In this document: in pieces, positions 51,996 to 61,880 of the stretch
Position numbering within the stretch: position 1 is the first letter of the stretch
Layout of the letters: each line of letters begins with the position of its first letter
Source of the DNA: an uncultured Victivallales bacterium
GTDB taxonomy: Bacteria; Verrucomicrobiota; Lentisphaeria; Victivallales; UBA1829
Reading direction: 5' to 3'
DNA length: 64,000 nt
Assembly: GCA_934661375.1 (NCBI GenBank)
Contig: CAKUJH010000014.1
Location: 1-64,000 of the forward strand
Notes under the pieces: generated by a model
Seen by the model: only the letters and a program-made list of their open reading frames with translations
What the model was told of the DNA's origin: nothing
Database searches by the model: none
Program-made: the position numbers and the translations under genes

Positions 51996-53018
51996 ATGAG
52001 ACAGGAAGAACTGCAGGAACTTCAATCCAATATCACCGAAGCATCCGCATTTGCCGGGCGCGTGAAAACCGAAATGAGCCGGATCGTTTCCGGACAACAG
52101 GAACTGATCGACCATCTGCTGCTGGCTTTGATCGCCGACGGACATGTACTGCTGGAAGGTGTTCCCGGTCTGGCGAAGACACTGGCGGTCAAAACGCTGG
52201 CGCAGACACTCAACGGCTCGTTTGCCCGTTTGCAGTTCACTCCGGATCTGCTGCCGGCAGACGTGATCGGAACCAACATCTACAATCCGCAGGAACATAC
52301 TTTTTCCGTGAAAAAAGGACCCGTGTTCGCCAATATTGTTCTGGCGGACGAAATCAACCGGGCTCCGGCAAAAGTTCAGAGCGCACTGCTCGAATGTATG
52401 CAGGAACGGCAGGCGACTATTGCCGGAAACACCTTCGCCATGCCGTCGCCTTTCCTGGTGCTTGCCACACAGAACCCCATTGAGCAGGAAGGAACTTATC
52501 CGCTGCCGGAAGCCCAGGTGGACCGTTTCATGTTCAAACTGAAAGTCGACTATCCGAACCGGGCGGAAGAACGGATTGTCGTGGAACGCATGGCGCATCC
52601 GGAAGTTCATCCTGAAGTGCTTGCTGTCGCAACGCTCGCCGATGTTTCCAAAGCGCGGGAGTGGGTGGATAAGATCTACATGGATGAAAAAATACTGGAA
52701 TATATTCTGGATATCGTATGCGCGACTCGTCCGGGCAGACGTTCCGAACTGTCGAGCCGCCAGAACGGAGCCAGCCTGGAACAGCTGGATTCCCTGATTC
52801 AGTTCGGGGCGTCGCCGCGTGCCTCCATTGCTCTGGCGCTGGCAGCCAAAGGTGAAGCATTCCTTGCCGGACGCGCCTACGTGATTCCGCAGGATGTGAA
52901 GTCGCTGGCTCCGGACGTTCTGCGCCATCGTCTGCTGCTGAGTTATGAGGCAGAGGCGGAGGGCATGACTTCCGAAGACATTATCCGCAAAATCCTTAAC
53001 GAACTCAAGACGCCCTGA
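51996..53018 (+). CDS. MoxR-family AAA+ ATPase
   Basis: MoxR ATPases act as chaperones for metal insertion or assembly of VWA-domain partners. The 340-residue protein has Walker A EGVPGLAKT (about residues 54-62), Walker B ILADEINRAPA, ATQNPIEQEGTYPLPEAQ with sensor 1, and DRFMFKL (arginine-finger region). GGAGGGAG precedes ATG 51996. The DUF58 and VWA genes that follow are its usual partners. Confidence 0.92.
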   Translation: MRQEELQELQSNITEASAFAGRVKTEMSRIVSGQQELIDHLLLALIADGHVLLEGVPGLAKTLAVKTLAQTLNGSFARLQFTPDLLPADVIGTNIYNPQEHTFSVKKGPVFANIVLADEINRAPAKVQSALLECMQERQATIAGNTFAMPSPFLVLATQNPIEQEGTYPLPEAQVDRFMFKLKVDYPNRAEERIVVERMAHPEVHPEVLAVATLADVSKAREWVDKIYMDEKILEYILDIVCATRPGRRSELSSRQNGASLEQLDSLIQFGASPRASIALALAAKGEAFLAGRAYVIPQDVKSLAPDVLRHRLLLSYEAEAEGMTSEDIIRKILNELKTP

Positions 53019-53041
53019 CCGGCAGAGGGGAGGTTGGCATC

Positions 53042-53923
53042 ATGCTGACCGGAGAACTGCTTGCAAAAGTCAGAAAAATTGAAATCAAGACCCGCCGGCT
53101 GGTGGATGAAATCACGGGCGGTGCGTATCACAGCGTGTTCAAAGGACATGGCATCGAATTCAGCGAAGTCCGGGAATACACGCCCGATGACGACGTCCGC
53201 GACATCGACTGGAATGTTACTGCGCGCATGGGTGTTCCTTACATCAAGAAATATGCCGAGGAACGCGAACTGAACGTGATGATTGCCGTGGATGCTTCGG
53301 CGTCCGGACTGTTCGGCAGCGGCGACCGGGAAAAACGCGATCAGATGACGGAAGCCGCCGCTTTGCTGGCGTTCAGCGCCATCCGGAACAATGACCGGGT
53401 CGGGCTGCTGGTTTTCACTGACCGCACGGAACTTTTTCTGCCGCCCCGTTCGGGACGTCTGCACGGTCTGCGGGTGATTCGTGAGCTGGTGGCGATGGAG
53501 CCGAAGGGACGCGGAACCAATATCGGTTTCGCTCTGGATTCTCTGCTGCATTCGCTGAAGAAACGCACCGTTATTTTCCTGATCAGCGATTTTCTCAACG
53601 ATGCGGATTACGAGAAAAAACTTAAAATTCTTGCACGCAGACACGATGTGGTGGCATTCCGGATCATGGACAAAGCGGAGACGGCGCTGCCGTGTTCGCT
53701 GCCGGGACTGGTACTGGAAGATCTGGAATCCGGAGAGACTTTCCAGTATGACGCCGCCGGGCAGTCTGCGCTTCGGGACTATGCCGCCGCTGCCGGGAAT
53801 TTGCGGCAGGAAACCCTGGAATTGTGCCGTCGCGCCAAAGTGGACATGATTGATGCGTACTGCGATGAAGACCTGGTCAGACCGCTGATGCGGTTCTTCC
53901 GGAGCCGCAGCGGGAAACGGTAA
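53042..53923 (+). CDS. DUF58 domain protein (VWA-like)
   Basis: The 293-residue protein has the DUF58 signature GHGIEFSEVREYTPDDDVRD and DWNVTARMG in the N-terminal half, then a degenerate VWA fold (VMIAVDASASGLFG, a DxSxS metal-site motif; TVIFLISDFLND). Members work with MoxR ATPases; the biochemical role is unclear. The next gene begins 20 bases on. Confidence 0.9.
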   Translation: MLTGELLAKVRKIEIKTRRLVDEITGGAYHSVFKGHGIEFSEVREYTPDDDVRDIDWNVTARMGVPYIKKYAEERELNVMIAVDASASGLFGSGDREKRDQMTEAAALLAFSAIRNNDRVGLLVFTDRTELFLPPRSGRLHGLRVIRELVAMEPKGRGTNIGFALDSLLHSLKKRTVIFLISDFLNDADYEKKLKILARRHDVVAFRIMDKAETALPCSLPGLVLEDLESGETFQYDAAGQSALRDYAAAAGNLRQETLELCRRAKVDMIDAYCDEDLVRPLMRFFRSRSGKR

Positions 53924-53943
53924 ATGGGGGAGGAGTTACGGAA

Positions 53944-54912
53944 ATGAATAAATTCAGAAAAATTCTGCTGTGGGCGGTTCTTCTGCTGCTGGCAGTGCTG
54001 CTGGTGTTCGGGGCTGCGGCGGGTATCCGGTACTGGATGTCGGTCCGTTCTGCGGCAAAAGTCGAACTGGTTTCCGAACCGGCGGTTGAGCCGTTGTCCG
54101 AATCTGTTCCGCTGGGGAAAAAATTCCATTACCGGGTGCTGTTCCGCGTTCCGTGGGGTGTGCGTCCGCTGTCGTTGACCGCCGAGTCTGCCGCGGGAAG
54201 CCAGTTGACCGCTGAACCGGAGTTTTCTTTATATAAATACGGCTGGGGCAGCAATCTGTGGATGGGTTCAATTCCCGTGCAGTGTTACCGGACAGGGGAA
54301 ATTCCGGCGGCACAGGGGCAGGCATCTTTCAGCAACATGCAGAATTTCGCTTTGACGCTGCCCGCGGTGCGTTCCGTATTTCCCGCATTGAACGGGGATC
54401 AGCTGGAACTTGCCGGAGAACTGGAAAAGGGCAAAGAACCGGTGTCGTGGAAAATCATTCTGGTGATTGCTGCGGGAGTGCTGATCGCGGCGGCGGTTCT
54501 TCTGCTGATTCTGAAATATCTGCTCCGCAGCCGGATACATACGGTTTCCCCGTGGGAAAAGGCCTTGGGCGCGATTCAGGATCTTCTGAACCGGGTTCGA
54601 AGCGGAACTGTTCCGCCGGAAAATTCCATTGCCGGACTTACGGATATTGTCCGCGAATATATGGAACGGCGTTTTTCCCTGCGGGCGGAACGGCAGACCA
54701 CGGCAGAATTCATGGCGGATCTGGAGCAGGGCAAGGGCAATCTGGAAACGCGGCACCGGGATTTCCTGCGCGGTTTTCTGAATGCCGCCGACATGGTCAA
54801 GTTCGCACGGGTCCCGGCGGATAAGACGCTGTTTGAAAATGCGGCAGTCAAAGCGGAGGAGCTGATCCGGGAAACAGTTCCGGCGGCATCCGGAAAGGAG
54901 AATTCGAAATGA
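53944..54912 (+). CDS. Membrane protein of the MoxR-VWA cluster (DUF4381-like)
   Basis: The 322-residue protein has two membrane helices (residues about 8-28 and 172-192) bracketing an exported beta-rich domain, then a cytoplasmic helical tail of about 120 residues (REYMERRFSLRAERQTTAEFM). This layout resembles the DUF4381 or short BatD-like proteins that sit between DUF58 and VWA genes. The family call rests on layout and context. Its end overlaps the next start by four bases. Confidence 0.72.
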   Translation: MNKFRKILLWAVLLLLAVLLVFGAAAGIRYWMSVRSAAKVELVSEPAVEPLSESVPLGKKFHYRVLFRVPWGVRPLSLTAESAAGSQLTAEPEFSLYKYGWGSNLWMGSIPVQCYRTGEIPAAQGQASFSNMQNFALTLPAVRSVFPALNGDQLELAGELEKGKEPVSWKIILVIAAGVLIAAAVLLLILKYLLRSRIHTVSPWEKALGAIQDLLNRVRSGTVPPENSIAGLTDIVREYMERRFSLRAERQTTAEFMADLEQGKGNLETRHRDFLRGFLNAADMVKFARVPADKTLFENAAVKAEELIRETVPAASGKENSK

Positions 54913-55952
54913 CATACGCATTTGCATATCCCTATCTGCTGTTCCTGCTGATTGTGCCGGTTCTGCTGCTGGCGGCGGCATGGTTCAGGAAAGAACCGTC
55001 GGTGTCGGTGCCGTCTCTGCGTCCGTTCCGCGATGCGGCAAAAAAACAGGGACGCCGTCTGAATTACCGGAAACTGATTCCCCTGCTTCTGTATACATTG
55101 GGCGGCATTTCGCTGGTCATAGCTCTTGCCGGACCGCGTGAAGGCATGGAACAGCTCCGTCGCCGTGCCAACGGTATCGACATCATTGTTGCGCTGGACC
55201 TCTCCGGCAGTATGCAGGCGATCGACGTTCCGGCTGGCATCCGGACGGAGAAACAGCTTTCCGACGCATTGGCTTCCGGGAAGGTCAAGGACCGTCTCGG
55301 CACGGCAAAAGCGGAAATCGCCAAATTCATTCAGGCGCGTCCGAATGACCGTATCGGACTGGTGGCATTTGCCCCGCTGCCGTATATGGTCTGTCCGCCG
55401 ACTCTGGATCATGCATGGCTGCTGGCGAATCTGGCGCGTCTGGAATCCGGCGTGATCGGGGATCAGACCGGGATTGCCGGACCCATCACCACGGCGGTGC
55501 GGCGTCTCAAGGATTCCGATTCCAAACGGCGGATCATTGTGCTGTTCACGGACGGGGTCAACAATGTACAGGCCAAAGTTACGCCGCGTCAGGCAGCCAA
55601 ACTCGCCGACACATTCAACGTAACCGTTTACACGGTCGGCATCGGTTCCGGCAATGCGGTCATGAAACAGAACAGCTTTTTCGGTTCGGGATTTGTTCCG
55701 GTGAAGGGGGAATTCGATGAACCCCTGCTGCGCGACATTGCCGGTTCCACCGGCGGCGTTTACTACAAAGCGGATGACGGTGATTCCATGCGCGCTGCCA
55801 TGGAGCAGATTGACAAACTGGAAAAAACTTCCGTGGAACAGAATATCCTGGTCAACTGGAAGGAATATTATCCGGTATTTGCCCTGCTGGCTCTGGCACT
55901 GCTGCTGGGCGGCATGATTCTGGAAAAAACGGTCCTGCTGCGCGTTCCGTAA
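54909..55952 (+). CDS. VWA-domain membrane protein (BatA-like)
   Basis: The 347-residue protein has an N-terminal membrane pair (residues about 7-25 and 53-75), a VWA domain with the MIDAS motif DLSGSMQ (about residues 96-102), VAFAPLPYM and LFTDGVNN, and a C-terminal helix. It matches BatA of the Bacteroides aerotolerance cluster. batB, batC and batE do not follow here, so the cluster is a minimal one. Confidence 0.9.
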   Translation: MTYAFAYPYLLFLLIVPVLLLAAAWFRKEPSVSVPSLRPFRDAAKKQGRRLNYRKLIPLLLYTLGGISLVIALAGPREGMEQLRRRANGIDIIVALDLSGSMQAIDVPAGIRTEKQLSDALASGKVKDRLGTAKAEIAKFIQARPNDRIGLVAFAPLPYMVCPPTLDHAWLLANLARLESGVIGDQTGIAGPITTAVRRLKDSDSKRRIIVLFTDGVNNVQAKVTPRQAAKLADTFNVTVYTVGIGSGNAVMKQNSFFGSGFVPVKGEFDEPLLRDIAGSTGGVYYKADDGDSMRAAMEQIDKLEKTSVEQNILVNWKEYYPVFALLALALLLGGMILEKTVLLRVP

Positions 55953-56004
55953 AAATAAAAACCGCGCCGGATATTGGAAAAGGCAATAACAATACCCGGT
56001 GCGG
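55951..56004 (-). terminator. Rho-independent terminator of the FAD-oxidoreductase transcript
   Basis: The 14-bp imperfect stem 55962-55975 / 55991-56004 (CCGCGCCGGATATT against AATACCCGGTGCGG) runs on the minus strand into TTTTTATTTTT. It may also stop the convergent BatA transcript. Confidence 0.75.
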
Positions 56005-56022
56005 CGAGGGGATTTTTCACAT

Positions 56023-57741
56023 TCAGCGGATCCGGAACGAAATCACATTCTTCGGTTCGGAATCCAGAATTTCCAGTTTGATGTTCCGGCAGACTTCATT
56101 CACCGGCAGGACAACCAGGCGTTTGCGGTTGTCAGTGCATTCCAGCAGAACTTCCCGGTGTTCCTGTTCATTTTCAGCCGTAACGCGGAAATGACGCACC
56201 AGCGATTGCGGCAGTTCGAACGGCGTCTGTTTCAACGGAATGTTGGAGCGCATATTCAGCCGCTTCAAGGAACGGATGCGTTCCGCGATATCGCTGTCAA
56301 ACACGATCCGGATTTCCTCCACTTTTTCCGGTGCGGCGAAATCATACTGCGCCCAGCTGCCGGGCGCGGCATTCCAGATTCCGTTTTCTCCGCGGATCGT
56401 TTCACTGCGGAGAGTTTCCGCATTTCCGGCGGAGACTGAAAGAGCGGCACGGCCGGAAAGCGCGGAGTTTTCGATTTGGAAGTGCGGCAGATAACAGTCG
56501 TTCCAGAGCAATGCCTGCTGAAGTTCATGAATGTAACGGTGTCCGGTTTCCCGCGGAGTGATCTGTTCGCGTGCCGCAATGGAGACGGCAAGTCCGACCG
56601 CTTCGCCCATACAGGCGCAAGTCGCCATGACCCGCGTTGAACTCAGCGCCACATGCGTTACGCTGATGTTGCGTCCGGCAAACCAGAGATTGTCGATGTT
56701 TCTGGAATACAGAGACCGGTACGGAATGCCGAAATCCGTGGGGGCAGGATGGAAGATCGTCGGTTCGCCGGGATAGCGGAAGCCGCCCGGATGATGATCG
56801 TCCATGGTCCAGCCGCCGTACGCCACAACGTCGTCAAATCGTCCGCCGCTTTCCACATCGTGCTGATTGAGCAGATGATCGCCGACATACCGGCGGCTTT
56901 CGCGTTTGCCCGGCAGGAAACCCAGCCATTCCAGCGTCCAGTTTTCCGCGCCGTGGTCGCCGTGGTTTTTGATGTGGTCCCAGACTCCCAGCGCGACTTT
57001 GAGCAGTTCATCGCGCAGTTTTTCGGTGTCATGGATGGAGTCGTCTTCGCCGCCGAGTTCGATCCACCAGAAGTTTTCAAATTCCTCCATATTGTGGGAA
57101 CGGTTCGGCAGATCGGCGTCGGTTTCGTAACGGTACGCCCATTCCGGCGGCGTGAATTTCTGCGGCGTCGGCATTTCGCGGGCCTGGAGCAGACAGCTCA
57201 TGCCCATGGTTTTGCGGTCGGCTGCGACAGGCGCGATGGATTCGTTGAATTCACTGCGCGGTTCGTGTCCGACCCGGTATTCCGCCCCGGTCGGTTCCGC
57301 CAGAATGCTGTCTCCGGAACAGTCGGCAAAATAATCCGCCTGAACTTTGTAACGGGTGTAGGTGGTCAGCTGCCAGGCGTCCACAGAGACAATCCGGCTG
57401 CCGTTCATTTCTGCATCCAGACAAGAGGTGTTGAGCAGCAGAGTCAGATTGGGTTCTTCGATGGCTTTGCCGTAAAGAACCGTGTCCCAGATGGAATAGT
57501 TGGCTTGCGGGTTGCGGTAATAATTTTCGAGCCGGAGTTCTTCCACGAATCCGGTTTCCATAAATTCATGGGAGCCGCAGATCCACATGCGGATTTCACT
57601 GGACGCATTGCCGCCCAGGACGGGGCGGTCATGAATCAGGACGGTTTTTATGCCGCGCCGCGCTGCGGTTACCGCCGCCGCCAGACCGGCCAGTCCGCCG
57701 CCGATCACGCAGAATTGCGTTTTCAGAATTTCTTTTTTCAT
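56023..57741 (-). CDS. FAD-dependent oxidoreductase (FAD_oxidored family, PF12831-like)
   Basis: The 572-residue protein has an N-terminal Rossmann FAD site (VIGGGLAGLAAAVTAARRG, residues about 12-30), then VLGGNASSEIRMWICG and the FADCSGDSILAEPTGAEYR block typical of this family. Near the end of the catalytic part is NLWFAGRNISVTHVALSSTR with a MGEAVG FAD motif. The last ~110 residues look like a galactose-binding-like beta-sandwich. The family is abundant in Lentisphaerae and Planctomycetes glycan loci; the substrate is unknown. No signal peptide is visible. Confidence 0.87.
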   Translation of the reverse strand: MKKEILKTQFCVIGGGLAGLAAAVTAARRGIKTVLIHDRPVLGGNASSEIRMWICGSHEFMETGFVEELRLENYYRNPQANYSIWDTVLYGKAIEEPNLTLLLNTSCLDAEMNGSRIVSVDAWQLTTYTRYKVQADYFADCSGDSILAEPTGAEYRVGHEPRSEFNESIAPVAADRKTMGMSCLLQAREMPTPQKFTPPEWAYRYETDADLPNRSHNMEEFENFWWIELGGEDDSIHDTEKLRDELLKVALGVWDHIKNHGDHGAENWTLEWLGFLPGKRESRRYVGDHLLNQHDVESGGRFDDVVAYGGWTMDDHHPGGFRYPGEPTIFHPAPTDFGIPYRSLYSRNIDNLWFAGRNISVTHVALSSTRVMATCACMGEAVGLAVSIAAREQITPRETGHRYIHELQQALLWNDCYLPHFQIENSALSGRAALSVSAGNAETLRSETIRGENGIWNAAPGSWAQYDFAAPEKVEEIRIVFDSDIAERIRSLKRLNMRSNIPLKQTPFELPQSLVRHFRVTAENEQEHREVLLECTDNRKRLVVLPVNEVCRNIKLEILDSEPKNVISFRIR

Positions 57742-57759
57742 GGTATCCTCTGTAAAACC

Positions 57760-60700
57760 TTATTGGATGTTGTCAATCAGTTTGTAGCAGCCGCTGCCGT
57801 AGGTGGAGAGCCAGAGTTCATTCCGGGTCGGATGCCAGACAAACTGCATGAAGCCCCAGGGAAACGCCAGACCGCGGTTGATGCGGTTCCATGTTTTCCC
57901 TCCGTCCGCACTGCGGTAGATGCCGACTGCCGGGATGATTGCCCCGTGGGTGCCGTCTTCCACTGTGCAGTAAAGATGATCCGGATCGCGCGGATTGACC
58001 GTGAGGCTGTTTACCAGCGGCGCGCCGAACAGTTTGGTCCAGGTCCTGCCGCCGTCCGTGCTTTTCCAGACTCCGCCGTGATTGCCGCTGTCCTGCGGTG
58101 TGGGGAGTCTGCCGCCGGCTATGTAGAGTGTGCCTTTTGCCGCAATGACCTGCGTGACACTGTCGCAGGGCGAAGGGACCGGCGCCCATGTTTTTCCGCC
58201 GTCCGTGCTGCGGTAGAGTCCGCCCTTGCCGTCCAGTTTCCGGTGTGCCGCGACTGCCGCGTAAACGGTTTTCAGATTATCCGGGGAATAGAGGTCGACG
58301 ACTTCCTTCAGTTCGCCGAGACCCTGATTCGAGGCGTGCCAGGTCTTTCCGCCGTCCGTGCTTTCAACCACGCCCGCCGGGGATTGATTCTTAGGCAGGG
58401 ACGCATAGCGGTCGAGGAGTTTCTGTCGGTTGAGCCGGGCATTGCTGGCGAGCATCCGCCGCTGGTCCGCGGGGGAGGCGGGGTCAATCCGGAGATTGCC
58501 CAGATGTTCCGGCAGATTCAGGCGCGGCGGCAGTTTCAGAGTACCGTTTTCAGGATTGGAGACTCCTTCGAAGGTTTTGCCGAAATCATTGGTTTTTAAG
58601 AAGTAGTAACCGCGCAGTCCGCCCAGCAGCCAGTCTCGGCAATTGAACAGCACGTAGAATTTGCGCGGATCGGCGGGGTCGAATGCTGCGCCTTCCACCC
58701 ACTGATTGGAACCGAACATGGTTTCTTCCAGAGCAAAAAGACTTTTACCGCCGTCCGAGCTGACCTTGACTCCGCTGTCCGCCATATAGAACAGCACTTT
58801 GTCCGGGTCCAGCGGATGGAACTGCAAGCCGAAGACACAGATATTGCTGTTGCCGCGTCCGGAGAACCGGGCGTGCTTTTCATCCAGCATGTGATTGGAA
58901 GCGTCGCGCCAGGTTTTTCCGGCGTCATCGCTGCGGTAGGTGATCCGGTGCGAATGCAGATAAAGCACATCCGGATTGCTTTTGGAGAGATCGAATTTGC
59001 GGATGTCCCAGAATCCCATGCGGACGTTTTCCGTGCCGTAATTCATGGGCTGACGGCGGGTCCAGGACTGGCTCATGTTCATCGGAATGCCGTCCTGCGG
59101 CACGTAATCTTTCCAGACTGGATCCTGCCAGCCGCGTGCGCCCCGGCAGACCTGAACCCAGTGTTTGCCTCCATTGGAAGTTTTCCACAGACCGTACGGC
59201 AGCTGCGCCTGAAAAATGGAGGCATAAATGGTGTCCGGGTCGCGCGGATCAATCTTGACCGTGTGGAAATCCGGCAGATAAGTTGTCAGTTTTTGTTCCC
59301 GGAACTTATTTGCCGCCTGCGTAACAAAGCGGTCTTTCCGCGCATTGTCCCACATGGTGAAAAATTCGCCGGCATTGCCCTGCGGCTTGAACAGCACGGT
59401 GTCGTAAAGCTGTTTTGCTTCCGGACGTTTCAGAAATTCGCGCCAGAGATATTTGTAGGCGGCAACGCCGAAAGGACTGGCGGCAAAACCTTTTTTCTGA
59501 TCGGGCAGGGAATCAATCAGTTCAATGGGGAACCGGAGATTGCCGGAGAGGTCGTGCCATTTCCCGGCAGTCCAGTCATAACGCCAGACCCCACCGGTGC
59601 AGACAGCTTTGCCGTCCCGGATATCGTATTCCGATTCCAATGCGGCGACGATGACCGGCAAGCCCGTTTGGGGATCCGTGATTCCATCGAATCCGCCGAA
59701 TCCGGACGGTTGCGGCAGCCCGTCCCGGATGCTTCGGAAGGTTTTTCCGGCGTCATCGCTGCGGTAGACTCCGCCGTCCGTGCCGACAATCAGCAGATTC
59801 GGATGATTTTTGAAATAGAGAATTGCCAGCGCCATTTCGTCCTGCGGAAAAGCATCGGCAATATGATCCCAGGTTTTTCCGCCGTCCGTGGAATGAATCA
59901 GACCCTGCGGCAGACGGCGCCGGTATCCGCCGCGGTATTCATTGCGGCGCGGATAGCCGATGCCAGCCCAGACTTCCTGCGGATTCTGCGGATTGACCGA
60001 CAACGCGCTGACGGGAATGCGCGGGAAAGCCCATTTGAATTTCATTTCCAGTGCAGATGTGTCAATCTTCTGCCAGCTTTTCCCCTTGTCTGTGGTTTTG
60101 AACAGACCGTTGCCTTCGGTTCCGATATAGCCGGTTTCCGGGGCGGATGTGCAGAAATCGGCGGCGCTGATGTAGGCTATGCGCGGAAACGTCCAGTCGG
60201 CGTCGTTGATGGATGAATAAGATTTACTGCCGTTCCAGGTCATGTAGTTGCCGCCCATGTCGCAGGACTGCACCAGAATTTTGTCATCGGAAGGATGAAT
60301 CCGCAGGTACCAGCTGGTTCCGCCGTCGCCGGGCGCGGAAGTCTGTTCCCATTTCAATTCCGCCAGCGAAGGATTCCGGAGCGAACTCCAGTCCGGATCC
60401 TGCCAGTTGACAGTCTGTCCGGCGGGTGCGGCAAATTCCACTTTCTTCAATTGCAGGCGGTAGTTTTTCCCGGTGTTCGCCTTCGGCGTTTCCCCGTAAA
60501 TCAACAGACTGGTCAGCGGATATTCCTGCTGCGGTTTTCCTTTTTTGCCTTTCTCGTTGTAACGGAACTGTATTTCACTGCGCGAAAAAATCATGCTGTC
60601 CGCACTTTTTTTGGCTTTGGCACTGAACAGATTGCCTTCGGTGTCGATGATCATAATGCCGACGGCGGAAAATTCTTTGGCGTTTTCCAGTTCCAGCCGG

Positions 60701-60948
60701 ACGGCTTCGAACTGTTTCCACTGTACAGCCGGAACGAGTTTGACGCCGAATCCTTTTCTGCACCACTGGTTTTTTGACTGGTCGGTGAAATCTGCACTCA
60801 TGCCGCCGGGAATGACGTTCAGCGTAACGCCCTGACCATAGCCGCCGGCATAACGCCGTCCGGATTCCGCTCCGAAGTCCAGTTCTCTGGCGGAAACGGC
60901 ATACATCGCCGCACTCAACAGCAAAGTTGTCCATACTTGAAATTTCAT
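57760..60948 (-). CDS. Exported BNR/Asp-box repeat protein (GH74/sialidase-like propeller)
   Basis: This 1062-residue secreted protein has a signal peptide ending near AVSA. An N-terminal ~190-residue domain looks like a carbohydrate-binding beta-sandwich. The rest is a double propeller with about eleven Asp-box motifs (STDGGKTW four times or nearly so, SDDAGKTF, TSNGGKHW, TNDFGKTF, SADGGKTW). Such propellers occur in GH74 xyloglucanases and sialidases. Catalytic residues cannot be assigned by eye, so it may be an enzyme or a glycan-binding protein. It lies 18 bases before the FAD gene and is co-transcribed. Confidence 0.82.
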   Translation of the reverse strand: MKFQVWTTLLLSAAMYAVSARELDFGAESGRRYAGGYGQGVTLNVIPGGMSADFTDQSKNQWCRKGFGVKLVPAVQWKQFEAVRLELENAKEFSAVGIMIIDTEGNLFSAKAKKSADSMIFSRSEIQFRYNEKGKKGKPQQEYPLTSLLIYGETPKANTGKNYRLQLKKVEFAAPAGQTVNWQDPDWSSLRNPSLAELKWEQTSAPGDGGTSWYLRIHPSDDKILVQSCDMGGNYMTWNGSKSYSSINDADWTFPRIAYISAADFCTSAPETGYIGTEGNGLFKTTDKGKSWQKIDTSALEMKFKWAFPRIPVSALSVNPQNPQEVWAGIGYPRRNEYRGGYRRRLPQGLIHSTDGGKTWDHIADAFPQDEMALAILYFKNHPNLLIVGTDGGVYRSDDAGKTFRSIRDGLPQPSGFGGFDGITDPQTGLPVIVAALESEYDIRDGKAVCTGGVWRYDWTAGKWHDLSGNLRFPIELIDSLPDQKKGFAASPFGVAAYKYLWREFLKRPEAKQLYDTVLFKPQGNAGEFFTMWDNARKDRFVTQAANKFREQKLTTYLPDFHTVKIDPRDPDTIYASIFQAQLPYGLWKTSNGGKHWVQVCRGARGWQDPVWKDYVPQDGIPMNMSQSWTRRQPMNYGTENVRMGFWDIRKFDLSKSNPDVLYLHSHRITYRSDDAGKTWRDASNHMLDEKHARFSGRGNSNICVFGLQFHPLDPDKVLFYMADSGVKVSSDGGKSLFALEETMFGSNQWVEGAAFDPADPRKFYVLFNCRDWLLGGLRGYYFLKTNDFGKTFEGVSNPENGTLKLPPRLNLPEHLGNLRIDPASPADQRRMLASNARLNRQKLLDRYASLPKNQSPAGVVESTDGGKTWHASNQGLGELKEVVDLYSPDNLKTVYAAVAAHRKLDGKGGLYRSTDGGKTWAPVPSPCDSVTQVIAAKGTLYIAGGRLPTPQDSGNHGGVWKSTDGGRTWTKLFGAPLVNSLTVNPRDPDHLYCTVEDGTHGAIIPAVGIYRSADGGKTWNRINRGLAFPWGFMQFVWHPTRNELWLSTYGSGCYKLIDNIQ

Positions 60949-60966
60949 GATGAAATAATCTTCTTA

Positions 60967-61746
60967 TCAATAAATGTTTACATCGGAAAACGGATAATTG
61001 CGGAACACATGGTACTCGTCATACCAGGAACGGAATTTGAGATCCCACAGCAGCTGACGGCTGGCCGGCTCGACGTGTCCGTCGAAGAACGCCGTGTTGG
61101 CACGTGCCGAATGATGAAGGGATACTCCCGCCTCCTTTGGATCGGACGAACCGAACCGCAGCACATAATACCGGGGATTCTTCTTGCTGCTGCAGGAATC
61201 GAAGAACATGGTCATGCGGCTGTTGGGAATGCGGCTGTCGAAAACGCCGTGATGGGCGGCCGGGATGGATGCAAGCGGAACGTTTTTCACTTTGCGGTGA
61301 GTGTAGAAGTGCATGGACATGCCGTCATTTCCCTTGTGCATCCCGTAGACTTCATATTTCAGATAGTAGCCGTTTTCCGGGTTGTACCGCGTCTGCTGGG
61401 AAGGACAGCGCAGGTGTCCGGCGTTCCGGGCGATGTAGCCGTTGCGGTAGAGACACAGACTCCAGGTATAGTCTTCTTCGTAGCCGAGTCCGGAATAACT
61501 GGCATAGGCGGGCATGGCATAGCCCTGGCTGTCGTCGACATACATCAGGGTCGTAGACATGATCTGCTTCAGGTTGCTGACGCAAAGAATGGCGCGTCCG
61601 CGTTCCCGTGCTTTGTTCAGTGCCGGCAGCAGCATACCCGCCAGGATCGCGATGATTGCAATCACCACGAGGAGTTCTATCAGCGTAAAGCGCAACGGCT
61701 TACGTTTCAAATATGAGATGGCTGATAATGTTTTTTGTTTGGTCAT
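60967..61746 (-). CDS. Pseudopilin-like protein with prepilin-type N-terminus
   Basis: The 259-residue protein starts with a basic leader and the methylation/cleavage motif in FTLIELLVVIAIIAILAGML (about residues 20-39), followed by LPALNKARERGR and LKQIMSTTLMYVDD. The C-terminus has an FFDGHVEP-like block. This is the very common DUF1559/type II pseudopilin-like class of Lentisphaerae and Planctomycetes, often next to glycan-degradation genes. It has its own promoter and heads the BNR-FAD transcript. Whether it is assembled into a pilus is unknown. Confidence 0.88.
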   Translation of the reverse strand: MTKQKTLSAISYLKRKPLRFTLIELLVVIAIIAILAGMLLPALNKARERGRAILCVSNLKQIMSTTLMYVDDSQGYAMPAYASYSGLGYEEDYTWSLCLYRNGYIARNAGHLRCPSQQTRYNPENGYYLKYEVYGMHKGNDGMSMHFYTHRKVKNVPLASIPAAHHGVFDSRIPNSRMTMFFDSCSSKKNPRYYVLRFGSSDPKEAGVSLHHSARANTAFFDGHVEPASRQLLWDLKFRSWYDEYHVFRNYPFSDVNIY

Positions 61747-61798
61747 GATTCCGTCTCCTTTTGTTTTGATTGCAAATAGTTGGTTGCCGATACCAATA

Positions 61799-61826
61799 AT
61801 TATAATCTCTTTTTCCGATGAAACAA
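61799..61826 (-). promoter_or_regulatory. Promoter for the pseudopilin-BNR-FAD operon
   Basis: On the minus strand, TTGTTT (61826-61821) and a perfect TATAAT (61804-61799) are spaced 16 bases, about 50 bases before the start. Confidence 0.6.
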
Positions 61827-61865
61827 TACTGAATGGCAGTGAAAAAGGCGAATTTTTCAGAAAAG

Positions 61866-61878
61866 CTCACAATGTGAG
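61866..61878. promoter_or_regulatory. Perfect palindrome, candidate operator for the IclR regulator
   Basis: CTCAC-AAT-GTGAG lies three bases before the -35 box of the regulator promoter and about 40 bases behind the divergent promoter, so one bound protein could control both. Confidence 0.55.
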
Positions 61879-61880
61879 AT

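Noticed and set aside
56653..60216. Long plus-strand frames (648 and 466 codons) opposite the FAD and BNR genes
   Set aside because: Antisense shadows of strongly supported genes with no ribosome site and no recognisable motifs.
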